From: Pseudoxanthomonas sp. Root630 | GTDB taxonomy: Bacteria; Pseudomonadota; Gammaproteobacteria; Xanthomonadales; Xanthomonadaceae | Direction of reading: 5' to 3' | Assembly (NCBI RefSeq): GCF_001427585.1 | Contig: NZ_LMGY01000012.1 | Coordinates: 246,001 to 310,000 of the forward strand | Length of the DNA stretch: 64,000 nt | Shown here: positions 38,903-46,414 of the stretch, piece after piece | Layout: each line of letters starts with the position of its first letter | How positions within the stretch are numbered: position 1 is the stretch's first letter | Position numbers and translations under genes: made by a program | The notes under the pieces: model-generated | Seen by the model: the letters and a program-made list of their open reading frames with translations, nothing else | Told to the model about the DNA's origin: nothing | Databases searched by the model: none

Positions 38903-39777
38903 TGGCGGATCCATCGGGTGTGCATGTTGGCGAGGATGCCCTGTTCGACCGGCCCGTGTTCATCCTGTCGACGCCGCGTTCGGGCTCGACCCTGCTGTTC
39001 GAAACGATGTCGCAGGCGCCCGCGCTCTACACCATCGGCGGCGAAAGCCATCAGATGATCGAGCAGGTGCCGGGCCTGGCACCACGCGACCGGAACTTCG
39101 ATTCCAACGTGCTGACCGACGCCGACGCCTCGGAAGAGCGCGTGGCCGCACTGCGTCGTCATTTCCATGCCGCGCTGCGCGACCGGGCCGGCCAGCGACC
39201 GGGTGCCGGACGCGTTCGCATGCTGGAGAAGACACCGAAGAATGCGCTTCGCATCCGCTTCCTGCGGCGGGTGTTTCCGGAGGCGCGATTCGTCTTCCTG
39301 TATCGCGACGCCAGGCAGACCCTGTCGAGCATGATCGATGCCTGGCAGTCGGGGCGCTTCCGCACGTACCCGGGACTTCCAGGCTGGCCTGGCGAGTTCG
39401 CGTGGTCGCTGCTGCTGGTACCGGGATGGCGAGAGCTGGTGGGCAAGCCTCTTCACGAGGTCGTGCGCGCGCAATGGGAGCGCACGCTCACCACCATCCT
39501 CGACGACGTGTCCGAGGTCCCTGCGACGCATCGCACCACGCTCGACTACGACGCCTTCCTGCAGCAGCCTGGCGTGGAGGTGAAGCGCATCTGCGCCGCG
39601 CTCGACCTGCCCTGGGACCGGGAGCTGGGCGCTGCGTTGCCGCTGTCCCGTTACACGCTGACCCGACCGGCCCCCGACAAGTGGCGCAAGCACGCGGACC
39701 TGATCGAGCCGCTGCTGCCCGGGCTCGACCCGACCATCCAGCGCGCGAAGGCGGCGCTGGAGAAGTGGGCCCGCTGA
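38902..39777 (+). CDS. Sulfotransferase family protein
   Basis: A 291-residue PAPS-dependent sulfotransferase. The 5'-phosphosulfate loop TPRSGSTLL lies at residues 24-32, EKTPKN at 109-114, and the 3'-phosphate site LYRDARQTLSS at 133-143. It would transfer a sulfuryl group to a hydroxyl of a carbohydrate, lipid or peptide. Starting within the stop of the hydroxylase gene, it could sulfate the hydroxyl group which that enzyme creates; this is an inference from coupling only. A strong terminator follows at 39801-39828. Confidence 0.88.
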   Translation: MADPSGVHVGEDALFDRPVFILSTPRSGSTLLFETMSQAPALYTIGGESHQMIEQVPGLAPRDRNFDSNVLTDADASEERVAALRRHFHAALRDRAGQRPGAGRVRMLEKTPKNALRIRFLRRVFPEARFVFLYRDARQTLSSMIDAWQSGRFRTYPGLPGWPGEFAWSLLLVPGWRELVGKPLHEVVRAQWERTLTTILDDVSEVPATHRTTLDYDAFLQQPGVEVKRICAALDLPWDRELGAALPLSRYTLTRPAPDKWRKHADLIEPLLPGLDPTIQRAKAALEKWAR

Positions 39778-39800
39778 GCCCAGCGTGAGCGCCGGCAACG

Positions 39801-39828
39801 AAAAAGGCCGCCCTTGGGCGGCCTTTTT
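39801..39828. terminator. Bidirectional Rho-independent terminator between the sulfotransferase and ppa genes
   Basis: AAAAAGGCCGCCC (39801-39813) and GGGCGGCCTTTTT (39816-39828): an 8-bp GC stem, a 2-base loop and A/T runs on both sides. It serves the sulfotransferase on the plus strand and ppa on the minus strand. Confidence 0.92.
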
Positions 39829-39846
39829 CGCGACGCGGAGGCGCGA

Positions 39847-40401
39847 TCAGAACTTGTGCTTCTCGTCTTCCGGCTGCGCAGCCTGGCGGGCGATGGCATC
39901 GACCAGCACGGCCTTGGCTTCGGCGGCGTTGCCCCAGCCGTCCAACTTCACCCACTTGCCCTTCTCCAGGTCCTTGTAGTGCTCGAAGAAGTGGCCGATG
40001 CGCTCCAGCCAGTGCGGGCTGACCTGGTCGATGTCGCTGATGTGGCTGTAGCCGGCGAACACCTTGTCCACCGGCACGGCCAGCAGCTTCTCGTCGCTGC
40101 CGGCTTCGTCGCTCATGCGCAGCACGCCGACGGGACGGCAGCGGATCACCGAGCCCGGGATCAGCGGCAGCGGCAGCACGACCAGCACGTCGGCCGGGTC
40201 GCCGTCGCCGCAGAGGGTGTGCGGCACATAGCCGTAGTTGCAGGGGTAGCGCATGGGCGTGGAGAGGATGCGGTCGACGAAGATCGCGCCGCTGGCCTTG
40301 TCCACCTCGTACTTCACCGGCTCGGCGTCCTTGGGGATCTCGATGATGACGTTGATTTCGTCCGGCGGGTTCTTGCCGGCGCTGACCAGATCCAGGCCCA
40401 T
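39847..40401 (-). CDS. ppa: Inorganic pyrophosphatase (soluble, family I)
   Basis: A 184-residue Mg-dependent enzyme that splits pyrophosphate in the cytoplasm. Active-site stretches are readable: NVIIEIPKDAEPVKYEVDK, STPMRYPCNYGYVPHTLCGDGDPADVLVV with the acidic metal ligands, and the VFAGYSHISDIDQVSPHWLERIGHFFEHYKDLE region. The length is normal. It is transcribed alone from ATG 40401. Confidence 0.97.
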   Translation of the reverse strand: MGLDLVSAGKNPPDEINVIIEIPKDAEPVKYEVDKASGAIFVDRILSTPMRYPCNYGYVPHTLCGDGDPADVLVVLPLPLIPGSVIRCRPVGVLRMSDEAGSDEKLLAVPVDKVFAGYSHISDIDQVSPHWLERIGHFFEHYKDLEKGKWVKLDGWGNAAEAKAVLVDAIARQAAQPEDEKHKF

Positions 40402-40558
40402 TGCGTGCTCCGAGGGGGTACGGTGTGAAAGAGGGTCGGTATTTTACGCGCTTGGCTGCTGCGGCGCAGCAGGAGCCGCCCCCGGGCTGGCCGGCCGTCG
40501 GCGCCCGGCACGTGATTCAGGCTGTCTTACAGCTGCCGGGCCCTAGAATCCGCCGCCC

Positions 40559-41344
40559 ATGCATTCCCTTCGAACCGCCGCCGGCCTCCTGCTGACGGTG
40601 CTGGCCCTGGCCAGCGCCGACGCGGGCGCGCGTACGGTTTACCGCTGTGTGCAGGGCGGCACGGTCAGCCTGGCCACCGCACCGGAGCCCGGCTCCAAGT
40701 GCACGGCCAAGGAGATCGACGACAACGCCGTGAGCACGCCGAACCTGTGGGGCTCGATGGGGGTGTTCAGCGGCACCCTGTACGAGCGTGATCAGGACGG
40801 CCAGAAGGTGTACTCCACCCGCAACCTGCCGGGCTCCACGCCCTACCTGAAGTTCACGGTGCAGACGCCGCCAGGCGAACCCGCGCACACCGGCCTGGGC
40901 CGGGTCGGCAAGCCGCGACTGGACCGGTATCCCACGGAGTTCAAGGCCGCTGCGCGGCAGACCGGCGTGGACGACGCCTGGTTGCGCGCCGTGGCGCATG
41001 CCGAAAGCGATTTCGACGCCAAGGCCGTCTCGCCGAAAGGCGCCATGGGTGTGATGCAGCTGATGCCGGATGTGGCCAAGGAGTATGGCGTCGCCGATCC
41101 TTTCTCCTCCACCGAATCGATCAACGCCGGCGCGCGCCACCTGCGCGGGCTGATGAAGCGCTACAAGGGCGACCTGACCCTGGTGGCGGCGGCCTACAAC
41201 GCGGGGATCGGCACGGTGTCGCGCTATGGCGGGGTGCCGCCTTACGCGGAAACACAGGAGTACGTCTCCAAGGTCACGGCCCTGTACGAGCTCTACCTGC
41301 GCGCGATGGGGCGCAAGCAGGCGCCTGAGCGGCCCGCACTCTAG
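40559..41344 (+). CDS. Lytic transglycosylase with SLT domain and N-terminal DUF4124-like region
   Basis: A 261-residue secreted protein (signal peptide to about residue 24). The N-terminal part VYRCVQGGTVSLATAP, continuing to a second cysteine in SKCTAKEI, resembles DUF4124. The C-terminal SLT domain has the catalytic glutamate E149 in VAHAESDFDAKAVSPKGAMGVMQLMP and the AAYNAGIGTVSRYGGVPPY block. It would cleave the glycan strand of peptidoglycan between MurNAc and GlcNAc. It is encoded alone, divergent from ppa. Confidence 0.92.
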   Translation: MHSLRTAAGLLLTVLALASADAGARTVYRCVQGGTVSLATAPEPGSKCTAKEIDDNAVSTPNLWGSMGVFSGTLYERDQDGQKVYSTRNLPGSTPYLKFTVQTPPGEPAHTGLGRVGKPRLDRYPTEFKAAARQTGVDDAWLRAVAHAESDFDAKAVSPKGAMGVMQLMPDVAKEYGVADPFSSTESINAGARHLRGLMKRYKGDLTLVAAAYNAGIGTVSRYGGVPPYAETQEYVSKVTALYELYLRAMGRKQAPERPAL

Positions 41345-41432
41345 CCCGGGTCCACGTTCTTCACCCGGCCCTCCCCTGGGCGGGCCTACGGTGTCTGCAC
41401 GGCCGGACCCACGCGCCGGCCAGGAGACCGCC

Positions 41433-41936
41433 ATGAAGACGCGACGCGTATTCAGCGCCCCGGATATCGATACCGCCGAAGCGGCGCTGCATGTGGCCCT
41501 GCACATGGGCATCCAGCCGGACCACGCCGCCCTTGTCGGCCGTCCGGAGATCGAGATGACCCAGATGCCCGATGCCGAGAAGGAGGGCTCGCCGACGGAT
41601 TTCATGCCGGCCGCGATGCGCGGGCTGGTGGGCGGCGGCGTGGTCGGCCTGGTGATCGGCCTGCTGGCCATGGCGATCCCGGCGGCGGGCATCCCGCTGG
41701 TGGCCGTGCTGCTCTGCACGCTGGTGGGTGCGCTGGTCGGCGGTTGGGCCGCGGCGTTGGCCGGCTCGTCCGTGCCCAGCGAGGTCCGCCGCGACTACCG
41801 CAACGAGATCGAGGCGGGGAAGGTGCTGGTGGTGATCGATGACGAGGATGAGCGCCTGCTGGAACGGGCGAGCGACGCCATCACCGCCACCGGCACCCAG
41901 CGCCTCCAGTTGGTCCATCACGGCTTGCTGCACTGA
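41433..41936 (+). CDS. Hypothetical membrane protein with two central glycine-rich helices
   Basis: A 167-residue protein. It has an N-terminal soluble part (ending near MTQMPDAEKEGSPTDFMP), two adjacent hydrophobic glycine-rich segments (MRGLVGGGVVGLVIGLLAMA and VAVLLCTLVGALVGGWAAAL) and a soluble C-terminal part with an acidic IDDEDERLLE patch. This plan recalls DUF1269/stress-related membrane proteins, but I cannot assign it firmly. ATG 41433 follows a CAGGAGAC ribosome site. Confidence 0.72.
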   Translation: MKTRRVFSAPDIDTAEAALHVALHMGIQPDHAALVGRPEIEMTQMPDAEKEGSPTDFMPAAMRGLVGGGVVGLVIGLLAMAIPAAGIPLVAVLLCTLVGALVGGWAAALAGSSVPSEVRRDYRNEIEAGKVLVVIDDEDERLLERASDAITATGTQRLQLVHHGLLH

Positions 41937-41992
41937 ACCCGCTCCGCCCGTGCACGGGTAAGATGCGGCCTTCCCTGGAAGGAGTGCGTCCG

Positions 41993-42442
41993 ATGCGTCG
42001 TGTGCTGGCGATGGTGGGCCTGATGGTGTCTGCGTTTGCCGCGGGTGCGGCGGACGGCGAATGGGAGAAGTTCGGTGCCGACATGCCGGCCGGCCCCGTG
42101 GTGCCGCTTGCCCAGGCATTGGCGGACCCTGCGGCGCATGAGGGGCAATCGCGCGTCTTCACTGGTCGCGTCGTCGATGTGTGCCAGAAGAAGGGCTGTT
42201 GGGTGATGCTGGAGGACGCGGGGCAGGGCGCGCGCGTGCTGCTCGGCGATCACGATTTCTATGTACCGAAAGACGTGCGCGGTCCGGCGCAGGTGCATGG
42301 CGTGCTGTCGCGGGTGACGCTGTCGCCGGCAGCGCGCGAACACACGGCGAAGGAAGTGTCGGCCGGAACCCCGGTGCCGGCCGTGGAATACCGCATCGTT
42401 GCCGATGGCGTGCAGGTGCAGGCGGACGATCCCGGCGCCTGA
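41993..42442 (+). CDS. DUF4920 family secreted protein
   Basis: A 149-residue periplasmic protein (signal peptide to AGAA, about residue 20) with the motif VVDVCQKKGCWVMLED; C64 and C69 are conserved in DUF4920 and could bind a metal or form a disulfide. The family is of unknown function and has an OB-like barrel pattern. The ATG at 41993 is set by a very good GGAAGGAG site 8 bases upstream. Confidence 0.84.
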   Translation: MRRVLAMVGLMVSAFAAGAADGEWEKFGADMPAGPVVPLAQALADPAAHEGQSRVFTGRVVDVCQKKGCWVMLEDAGQGARVLLGDHDFYVPKDVRGPAQVHGVLSRVTLSPAAREHTAKEVSAGTPVPAVEYRIVADGVQVQADDPGA

Positions 42443-42448
42443 GGGCGT

Positions 42449-43084
42449 TCAGTCGACGAGGGCTTCCGACAGCACGACGTGGCGCCCGGGGCGTGCATCC
42501 AGTGCGGCGTCGAGCAGCGCGGCGGCGACGCGCTCTGGCGGTACCACGCGGTAGCGGCGCGGTACCACGGGACCGAGCGCCCCCAGGATCCGCTGCGCCC
42601 AGCGTTCACCCGCGCGGTGCTGGGTGCGATCGCCGCCCAGCAAGCCCGGCCGCAGCAGCGTGAGCGAATCGAATCCGATGTCGGCCAGCGCCTGCTCCAC
42701 GTCGCCCTTCGTGCGCGAATAGAAGACCCGCGAGGCCGGGTCGGCGCCCAATGCCGATACCAGCGCGAAAGAACGTGCACCGTGTGCGTGGGCGAGGCGC
42801 GCGACGGCCAGGGGATAGTCGTGGTCCACGCGATGGAAGGCCGCCTGCGAACCGGCATCGCGGATCGTCGTGCCCAACGCACACGCGACGGCATCCACCC
42901 GCCACCAGTCGGCATCGCCGGGGAGCGCATCGAAATCCACCACGGGATTGAGCAGCTTCGGATGGGCGGGCAGCGCCCGGCGGGTAGGCGCTACGACGGC
43001 GACGACCCGGGGCGACGCCAGCGCGAGCGCCAAGGTCGCCTGGCCCACCAGGCCGGTCGCGCCTGCCAGTAGAAGACGGCTCAT
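42449..43084 (-). CDS. NAD(P)-binding Rossmann protein (HTATIP2-like oxidoreductase)
   Basis: A 211-residue protein with the dinucleotide motif LLLAGATGLVGQA (residues 4-16), ALGTTIRDAGSQAAFHRVDHDYPLAVARLAHAHGARSF and SALGADPASRVFYSRTKGDVEQAL. This is the pattern of atypical SDR proteins such as HTATIP2/YbjT. The Tyr-x-x-x-Lys pair is present (YSRTK). The substrate is unknown. It is convergent with the DUF4920 gene, with only 6 bases between the stops. Confidence 0.83.
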   Translation of the reverse strand: MSRLLLAGATGLVGQATLALALASPRVVAVVAPTRRALPAHPKLLNPVVDFDALPGDADWWRVDAVACALGTTIRDAGSQAAFHRVDHDYPLAVARLAHAHGARSFALVSALGADPASRVFYSRTKGDVEQALADIGFDSLTLLRPGLLGGDRTQHRAGERWAQRILGALGPVVPRRYRVVPPERVAAALLDAALDARPGRHVVLSEALVD

Positions 43085-43253
43085 GCGGGGCTTCTCCCTG
43101 TGCGGAGCCCGCATGATGCCAGCCGGACGCGCCGGCAGGAGACGCTTCGGTTACGCTTCCGCGTCGGTCACGCCCCCGGCGCGAGGAGCGCCACCCCATG
43201 CCTGTTGCCTTCGCACGTGTCGCGCCCGTCGATCGGATCCGGGAGTGTGGTCG

Positions 43254-43649
43254 ATGAATCTCCCGCTCCACTATGGCGTGCTGGGTGCGCTCGAAGCGGG
43301 GGTGATCGCCTTCATCATCGGGCTGCTGTGCTTCGTGTTCTGGCATTGGCTGTGTGGCCGCCAGGGGTGGTCGATCGGTCATGCCGTGGGATGGGCGTGC
43401 CTGACCGCCGTGCTGATCGGTGCGGGCATCGATACGTGGAACCTGTTCTATCTCGGCATCAGCCGATTGGAGTCGCCGCTTTACGCGCGCCTCGCCCTGC
43501 AGGGCATCCATGACGCGGAATCCCTTGGCTCGCGCGTGATCCTCGAGATCGCGGGCGCGTTGAGCGGCGTGGCCCTCGGTTGGCAATGGTTCAGCAAAAA
43601 AACGCCGGACGGAACATCCGCGAACACCGGCGAAAAAACGGACGCGTAA
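43254..43649 (+). CDS. Hypothetical small membrane protein
   Basis: A 131-residue protein with three or four hydrophobic segments (ALEAGVIAFIIGLLCFVFWHW, AVGWACLTAVLIGAGI and ILEIAGALSGVALGW) and a hydrophilic C-terminus (KKTPDGTSANTGEKTDA). No family was recognised. It stands alone, with a 169-base upstream and a 213-base downstream gap in which nothing definite was seen. Confidence 0.65.
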   Translation: MNLPLHYGVLGALEAGVIAFIIGLLCFVFWHWLCGRQGWSIGHAVGWACLTAVLIGAGIDTWNLFYLGISRLESPLYARLALQGIHDAESLGSRVILEIAGALSGVALGWQWFSKKTPDGTSANTGEKTDA

Positions 43650-43862
43650 CTTCGATCCTGCGCGACGTCACGCATTCCACGAAGTGACAACCGCGTGATC
43701 ACCACGCCGTAACACCTTGCTAGCCGATGCGATGACGGGCGTGGTTAAGCGTGCGTGCACGTTCATGTCGGCGCGCATTTTTCGTTCAGACGCGCCGCTG
43801 CAAGGTGGGGCCGTGCGCAATCGGACGCACTTCCTACGAAGACAGACAGACGGAGCACTGAC

Positions 43863-44237
43863 ATGACGAAGAACACCCGCACCCCGCTGATCGCCCTGGT
43901 TGCCCTGAGCGCTGCGCTGGCCATGCCGCTGGCATTTGCGCAGGAGAAGACCGAAGACGCCGCCACCCAGCAGGCCCAGCAGACCGAACCCACCGCCGAC
44001 CAGGCGACCGGCTCGGCCACGCAGAGCCCGACCCAGAGCACGCAGTCCGCGGCCGGTGGCAAGCAGGGCTGGGCGGATGTCGATACCAATGGCGATGGCA
44101 ACATCAGCAAGGAAGAAGCCGCGGCCAACCCGGGCCTGAGCCAGGTCTTCGACCAGGCCGATGCCAATGCCGATGGTGCGTTGACCGCCGACGAGTACAA
44201 GGCGTTCGTGAGCAAGAACTACGGCGAACAGAAGTAA
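43863..44237 (+). CDS. EF-hand domain periplasmic protein 1
   Basis: A 124-residue secreted protein (signal peptide to AFA, about residue 26). It has a Gln/Thr/Ala-rich linker (28-66) and two canonical calcium-binding loops: residues 74-85 (DTNGDGNISKEE) and 100-111 (DANADGALTADE). All oxygen-ligand positions are filled, so calcium binding is likely. A similar protein is encoded 136 bases downstream. The function could be calcium buffering or calcium-dependent binding in the periplasm. Confidence 0.87.
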   Translation: MTKNTRTPLIALVALSAALAMPLAFAQEKTEDAATQQAQQTEPTADQATGSATQSPTQSTQSAAGGKQGWADVDTNGDGNISKEEAAANPGLSQVFDQADANADGALTADEYKAFVSKNYGEQK

Positions 44238-44372
44238 GCCCCTTCGTATCACGGCGTGACGTCGCGCGCGCGATGCACGCTGCACCGGGAGAGGCGGCCG
44301 GCGTGCCGCCTTTTCCTTTTCATAGGCCCCCGCGCTGCGGATGAAGGAGCGGGGGCAGTACAGGAGGTACCC

Positions 44373-44690
44373 ATGACGCATACGGCACCCCGCCTCACCG
44401 GTCCGGCGATCGCATTCGCGATCGCGGCTTTCGCCAACACGCCCTTCGCGTACGCGCAGGATGCCGCGCGCGGTGCGGGCGACGCACAGACACGGCCGCC
44501 GCACAGCGCGCCAGCCCCTTCGTCGCCCAAGCCCTTCGAGGAGCTTGATGCGAACGCCGACGGCGCCATCAGCAAGGACGAGGCCGCGGTCGATCCGCCC
44601 CTCGCGCAGGCCTTCGGCACGCTCGATACCGATGCCGACGGCCGCCTGACGCCCGAGGAGTACGGGGTCTACGCGCAGGGCCAGTCCTGA
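44373..44690 (+). CDS. EF-hand domain periplasmic protein 2
   Basis: A 105-residue protein with a signal peptide (to AYA, about residue 28), a proline-rich linker and two EF-hand loops at 59-70 (DANADGAISKDE) and 85-96 (DTDADGRLTPEE). It is a paralogue of the protein encoded just upstream. The ATG at 44373 follows an AGGAGG ribosome site. The lipoprotein at 44717 follows after 26 bases. Confidence 0.86.
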   Translation: MTHTAPRLTGPAIAFAIAAFANTPFAYAQDAARGAGDAQTRPPHSAPAPSSPKPFEELDANADGAISKDEAAVDPPLAQAFGTLDTDADGRLTPEEYGVYAQGQS

Positions 44691-44716
44691 TTCCCTTCCC
44701 CCATCTGGAGAACACC

Positions 44717-45037
44717 ATGAACACGCGCATCCACCGAATGCTCGACAAGCCCCTGCTGCTCCTGGGCACGGCCGTGCTGGGCGCCGGCCTGTTGACCGCC
44801 TGTGGTCCGAAGCCGGAAGACACGCCTGCGGCCACGACGGCGCCGGAACCGGTCGACACCACGCCGCCGGCCGACGTCGCACCGCCGGCCCCGGCGCCCA
44901 CCGATCCGACGATGCCGACCGATCCGAATGCACCGCCGACCGATCCGAACCTGCCGCCGCCGGCGAACCCGAATGCGCCGGAGACCACACCGCCGCCGGC
45001 CGACGGCAGCACCACGCAGCCCGCCAGCGGTGGATAA
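44717..45037 (+). CDS. Proline/threonine-rich lipoprotein
   Basis: A 106-residue protein with a lipoprotein signal (lipobox LTAC, about residue 33). A low-complexity mature part is dominated by Pro, Thr, Asp, Asn and Ala, with repeating PTDPN/PPTDPN units. Such tails act as extended, wall- or periplasm-spanning spacers. It may form an operon with the second EF-hand gene (26-base gap) and ends before a hairpin at 45072. Confidence 0.78.
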   Translation: MNTRIHRMLDKPLLLLGTAVLGAGLLTACGPKPEDTPAATTAPEPVDTTPPADVAPPAPAPTDPTMPTDPNAPPTDPNLPPPANPNAPETTPPPADGSTTQPASGG

Positions 45038-45071
45038 GTTCGCGCGCATGCCGTGAGCAACCGCTGACCAG

Positions 45072-45095
45072 GATGGCCGCCTTGCGGCGGCCATC
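45072..45095 (+). terminator. Terminator hairpin after the proline-rich lipoprotein gene
   Basis: A perfect 10-bp stem GATGGCCGCC (45072-45081) with GGCGGCCATC (45086-45095), a 4-base loop and a short TTCGT after it. It lies 35 bases after the stop codon. Confidence 0.75.
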
Positions 45096-45165
45096 TTCGT
45101 GACGAGCGCGGAAAGTCGGGGCTGCTATCCTGCGCGCCCCTCCCGCGACGAAGACAGGCTTCCGC

Positions 45166-45888
45166 ATGGCGCGCATCCGATGGGTCGGCTTCGACGGCGA
45201 CGACACGCTCTGGAAGAGCGAGGACTACTACCGCCAGGCCGAAGCGGACTTCGAAGCGATCCTCGGCGCGTACATCGATCTGGCCGATCCGCGCACGCAC
45301 GGCCACCTGCTGGAGGTCGAGCGCCGCAACCTGAAGATCTTCGGCTACGGCGTGAAGGGCATGACCCTGTCGATGCTGGAAACCGCGATCCAGCTGACCG
45401 ACGAACGCATCAGCGCCCGCGACCTGCATCGCGTCATCGAGATCGGGCGCGCCACGCTGCAGCATCCCGTCGACCTGCTGCCGGGCATCCGCGACGCGGT
45501 CGCGCAGATCGCCGCCGACCATGAGATCGTGCTGATCACCAAGGGCGATCTGTTCCACCAGGAAGCCAAGATCGCGCAGTCCGGCCTGGCCGACCTGTTC
45601 CACCGCATCGAGGTGGTGTCGGAGAAGGACGAAACCACCTACGCCCGCGTGCTGCGCGAGCTCGAGGTGGCGCCCGACGCGTTTGCGATGGTCGGCAACT
45701 CGTTGCGATCGGACATCGAGCCCGTGCTCGGGTTGGGCGGCTGGGGCATCCACATGCCTTACCACGTGACCTGGGCGCTGGAGGCGGAGCATGGCGTCGC
45801 CCATGACGCGCCGCGCCTGCGGGTGGTGGAGAACGCCGGCCAGTTGACCGCCGCGCTCGCCGCGATCGAAGCCACGCCGGGCGCCTGA
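45166..45888 (+). CDS. HAD-superfamily hydrolase/phosphatase
   Basis: A 240-residue cytoplasmic protein with all four HAD motifs: FDGDDTLW (nucleophile D10, acid D12), the threonine in VLITKGD, the lysine in SEKDETTY, and MVGNSLRSDIEPVLGLG. The cap sits after motif I, as in YjjG/PGP-like subfamily I enzymes. The substrate is probably a small phosphate ester and cannot be named. It stands alone behind a terminator. Confidence 0.9.
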   Translation: MARIRWVGFDGDDTLWKSEDYYRQAEADFEAILGAYIDLADPRTHGHLLEVERRNLKIFGYGVKGMTLSMLETAIQLTDERISARDLHRVIEIGRATLQHPVDLLPGIRDAVAQIAADHEIVLITKGDLFHQEAKIAQSGLADLFHRIEVVSEKDETTYARVLRELEVAPDAFAMVGNSLRSDIEPVLGLGGWGIHMPYHVTWALEAEHGVAHDAPRLRVVENAGQLTAALAAIEATPGA

Positions 45889-45931
45889 TGTTGGCGCGGC
45901 GCCCGCATCGGCCCTGCGGCACAATGGCGGC

Positions 45932-46378
45932 ATGAAGCGCGCGCTGCCCGTCCTGATCCTGTGGGCCTGCCTGGCCGTCGGCGCACCGGCCGGCGCGCAG
46001 GATACCGTCGCCTACGCACCCGCCACCGGCGATGCCACGGTGGACCGGCATCTCGCCGACATCAACGACTATGCCGCGCGTTATCCCACCGCCTTCGCCG
46101 ACGAGATGTCGCGCTACTACGCCGTACCGCGCGCGTACGTCGAAGCGATGCAGCAACAACCGGACTGGACCGCCGGCGACATCTTCATGGCATGCGCGCT
46201 GGCGCAGATCGTGGGGCAGCCCTGCCGTGCGGTCGTGCGCGAATGGTCGCGCGATCATGAGGGCGGCTGGAAAGCCGTCGCCGGACGCCTGCAGGCCGAG
46301 CCCGGCAGCGTGCAGTACCGCCGACTGCGCAGTGCACTGCAAGCGACCTACCGTCGTTGGGACCGGCCGCAACCGTAG
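45932..46378 (+). CDS. Hypothetical secreted protein
   Basis: A 148-residue protein with a signal peptide (to AGAQ, about residue 22). The mature part is helical and tryptophan-containing: DINDYAARYPTAFADEMSRYY, then DIFMACALAQIVGQPC. There are two cysteines in the mature protein. No family was recognised. It is convergent with the rhamnogalacturonan acetylesterase gene, with 36 bases between the stops, and has no visible link to it. Confidence 0.7.
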   Translation: MKRALPVLILWACLAVGAPAGAQDTVAYAPATGDATVDRHLADINDYAARYPTAFADEMSRYYAVPRAYVEAMQQQPDWTAGDIFMACALAQIVGQPCRAVVREWSRDHEGGWKAVAGRLQAEPGSVQYRRLRSALQATYRRWDRPQP

Positions 46379-46414
46379 CCGCGGCACTGCGTGCGCTATC
46401 GCCCGGAGACGGGA

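Noticed and set aside
43650..43862. Intergenic stretch after the small membrane protein, considered as an sRNA
   Set aside because: Only short imperfect hairpins and no terminator or promoter that I could defend.
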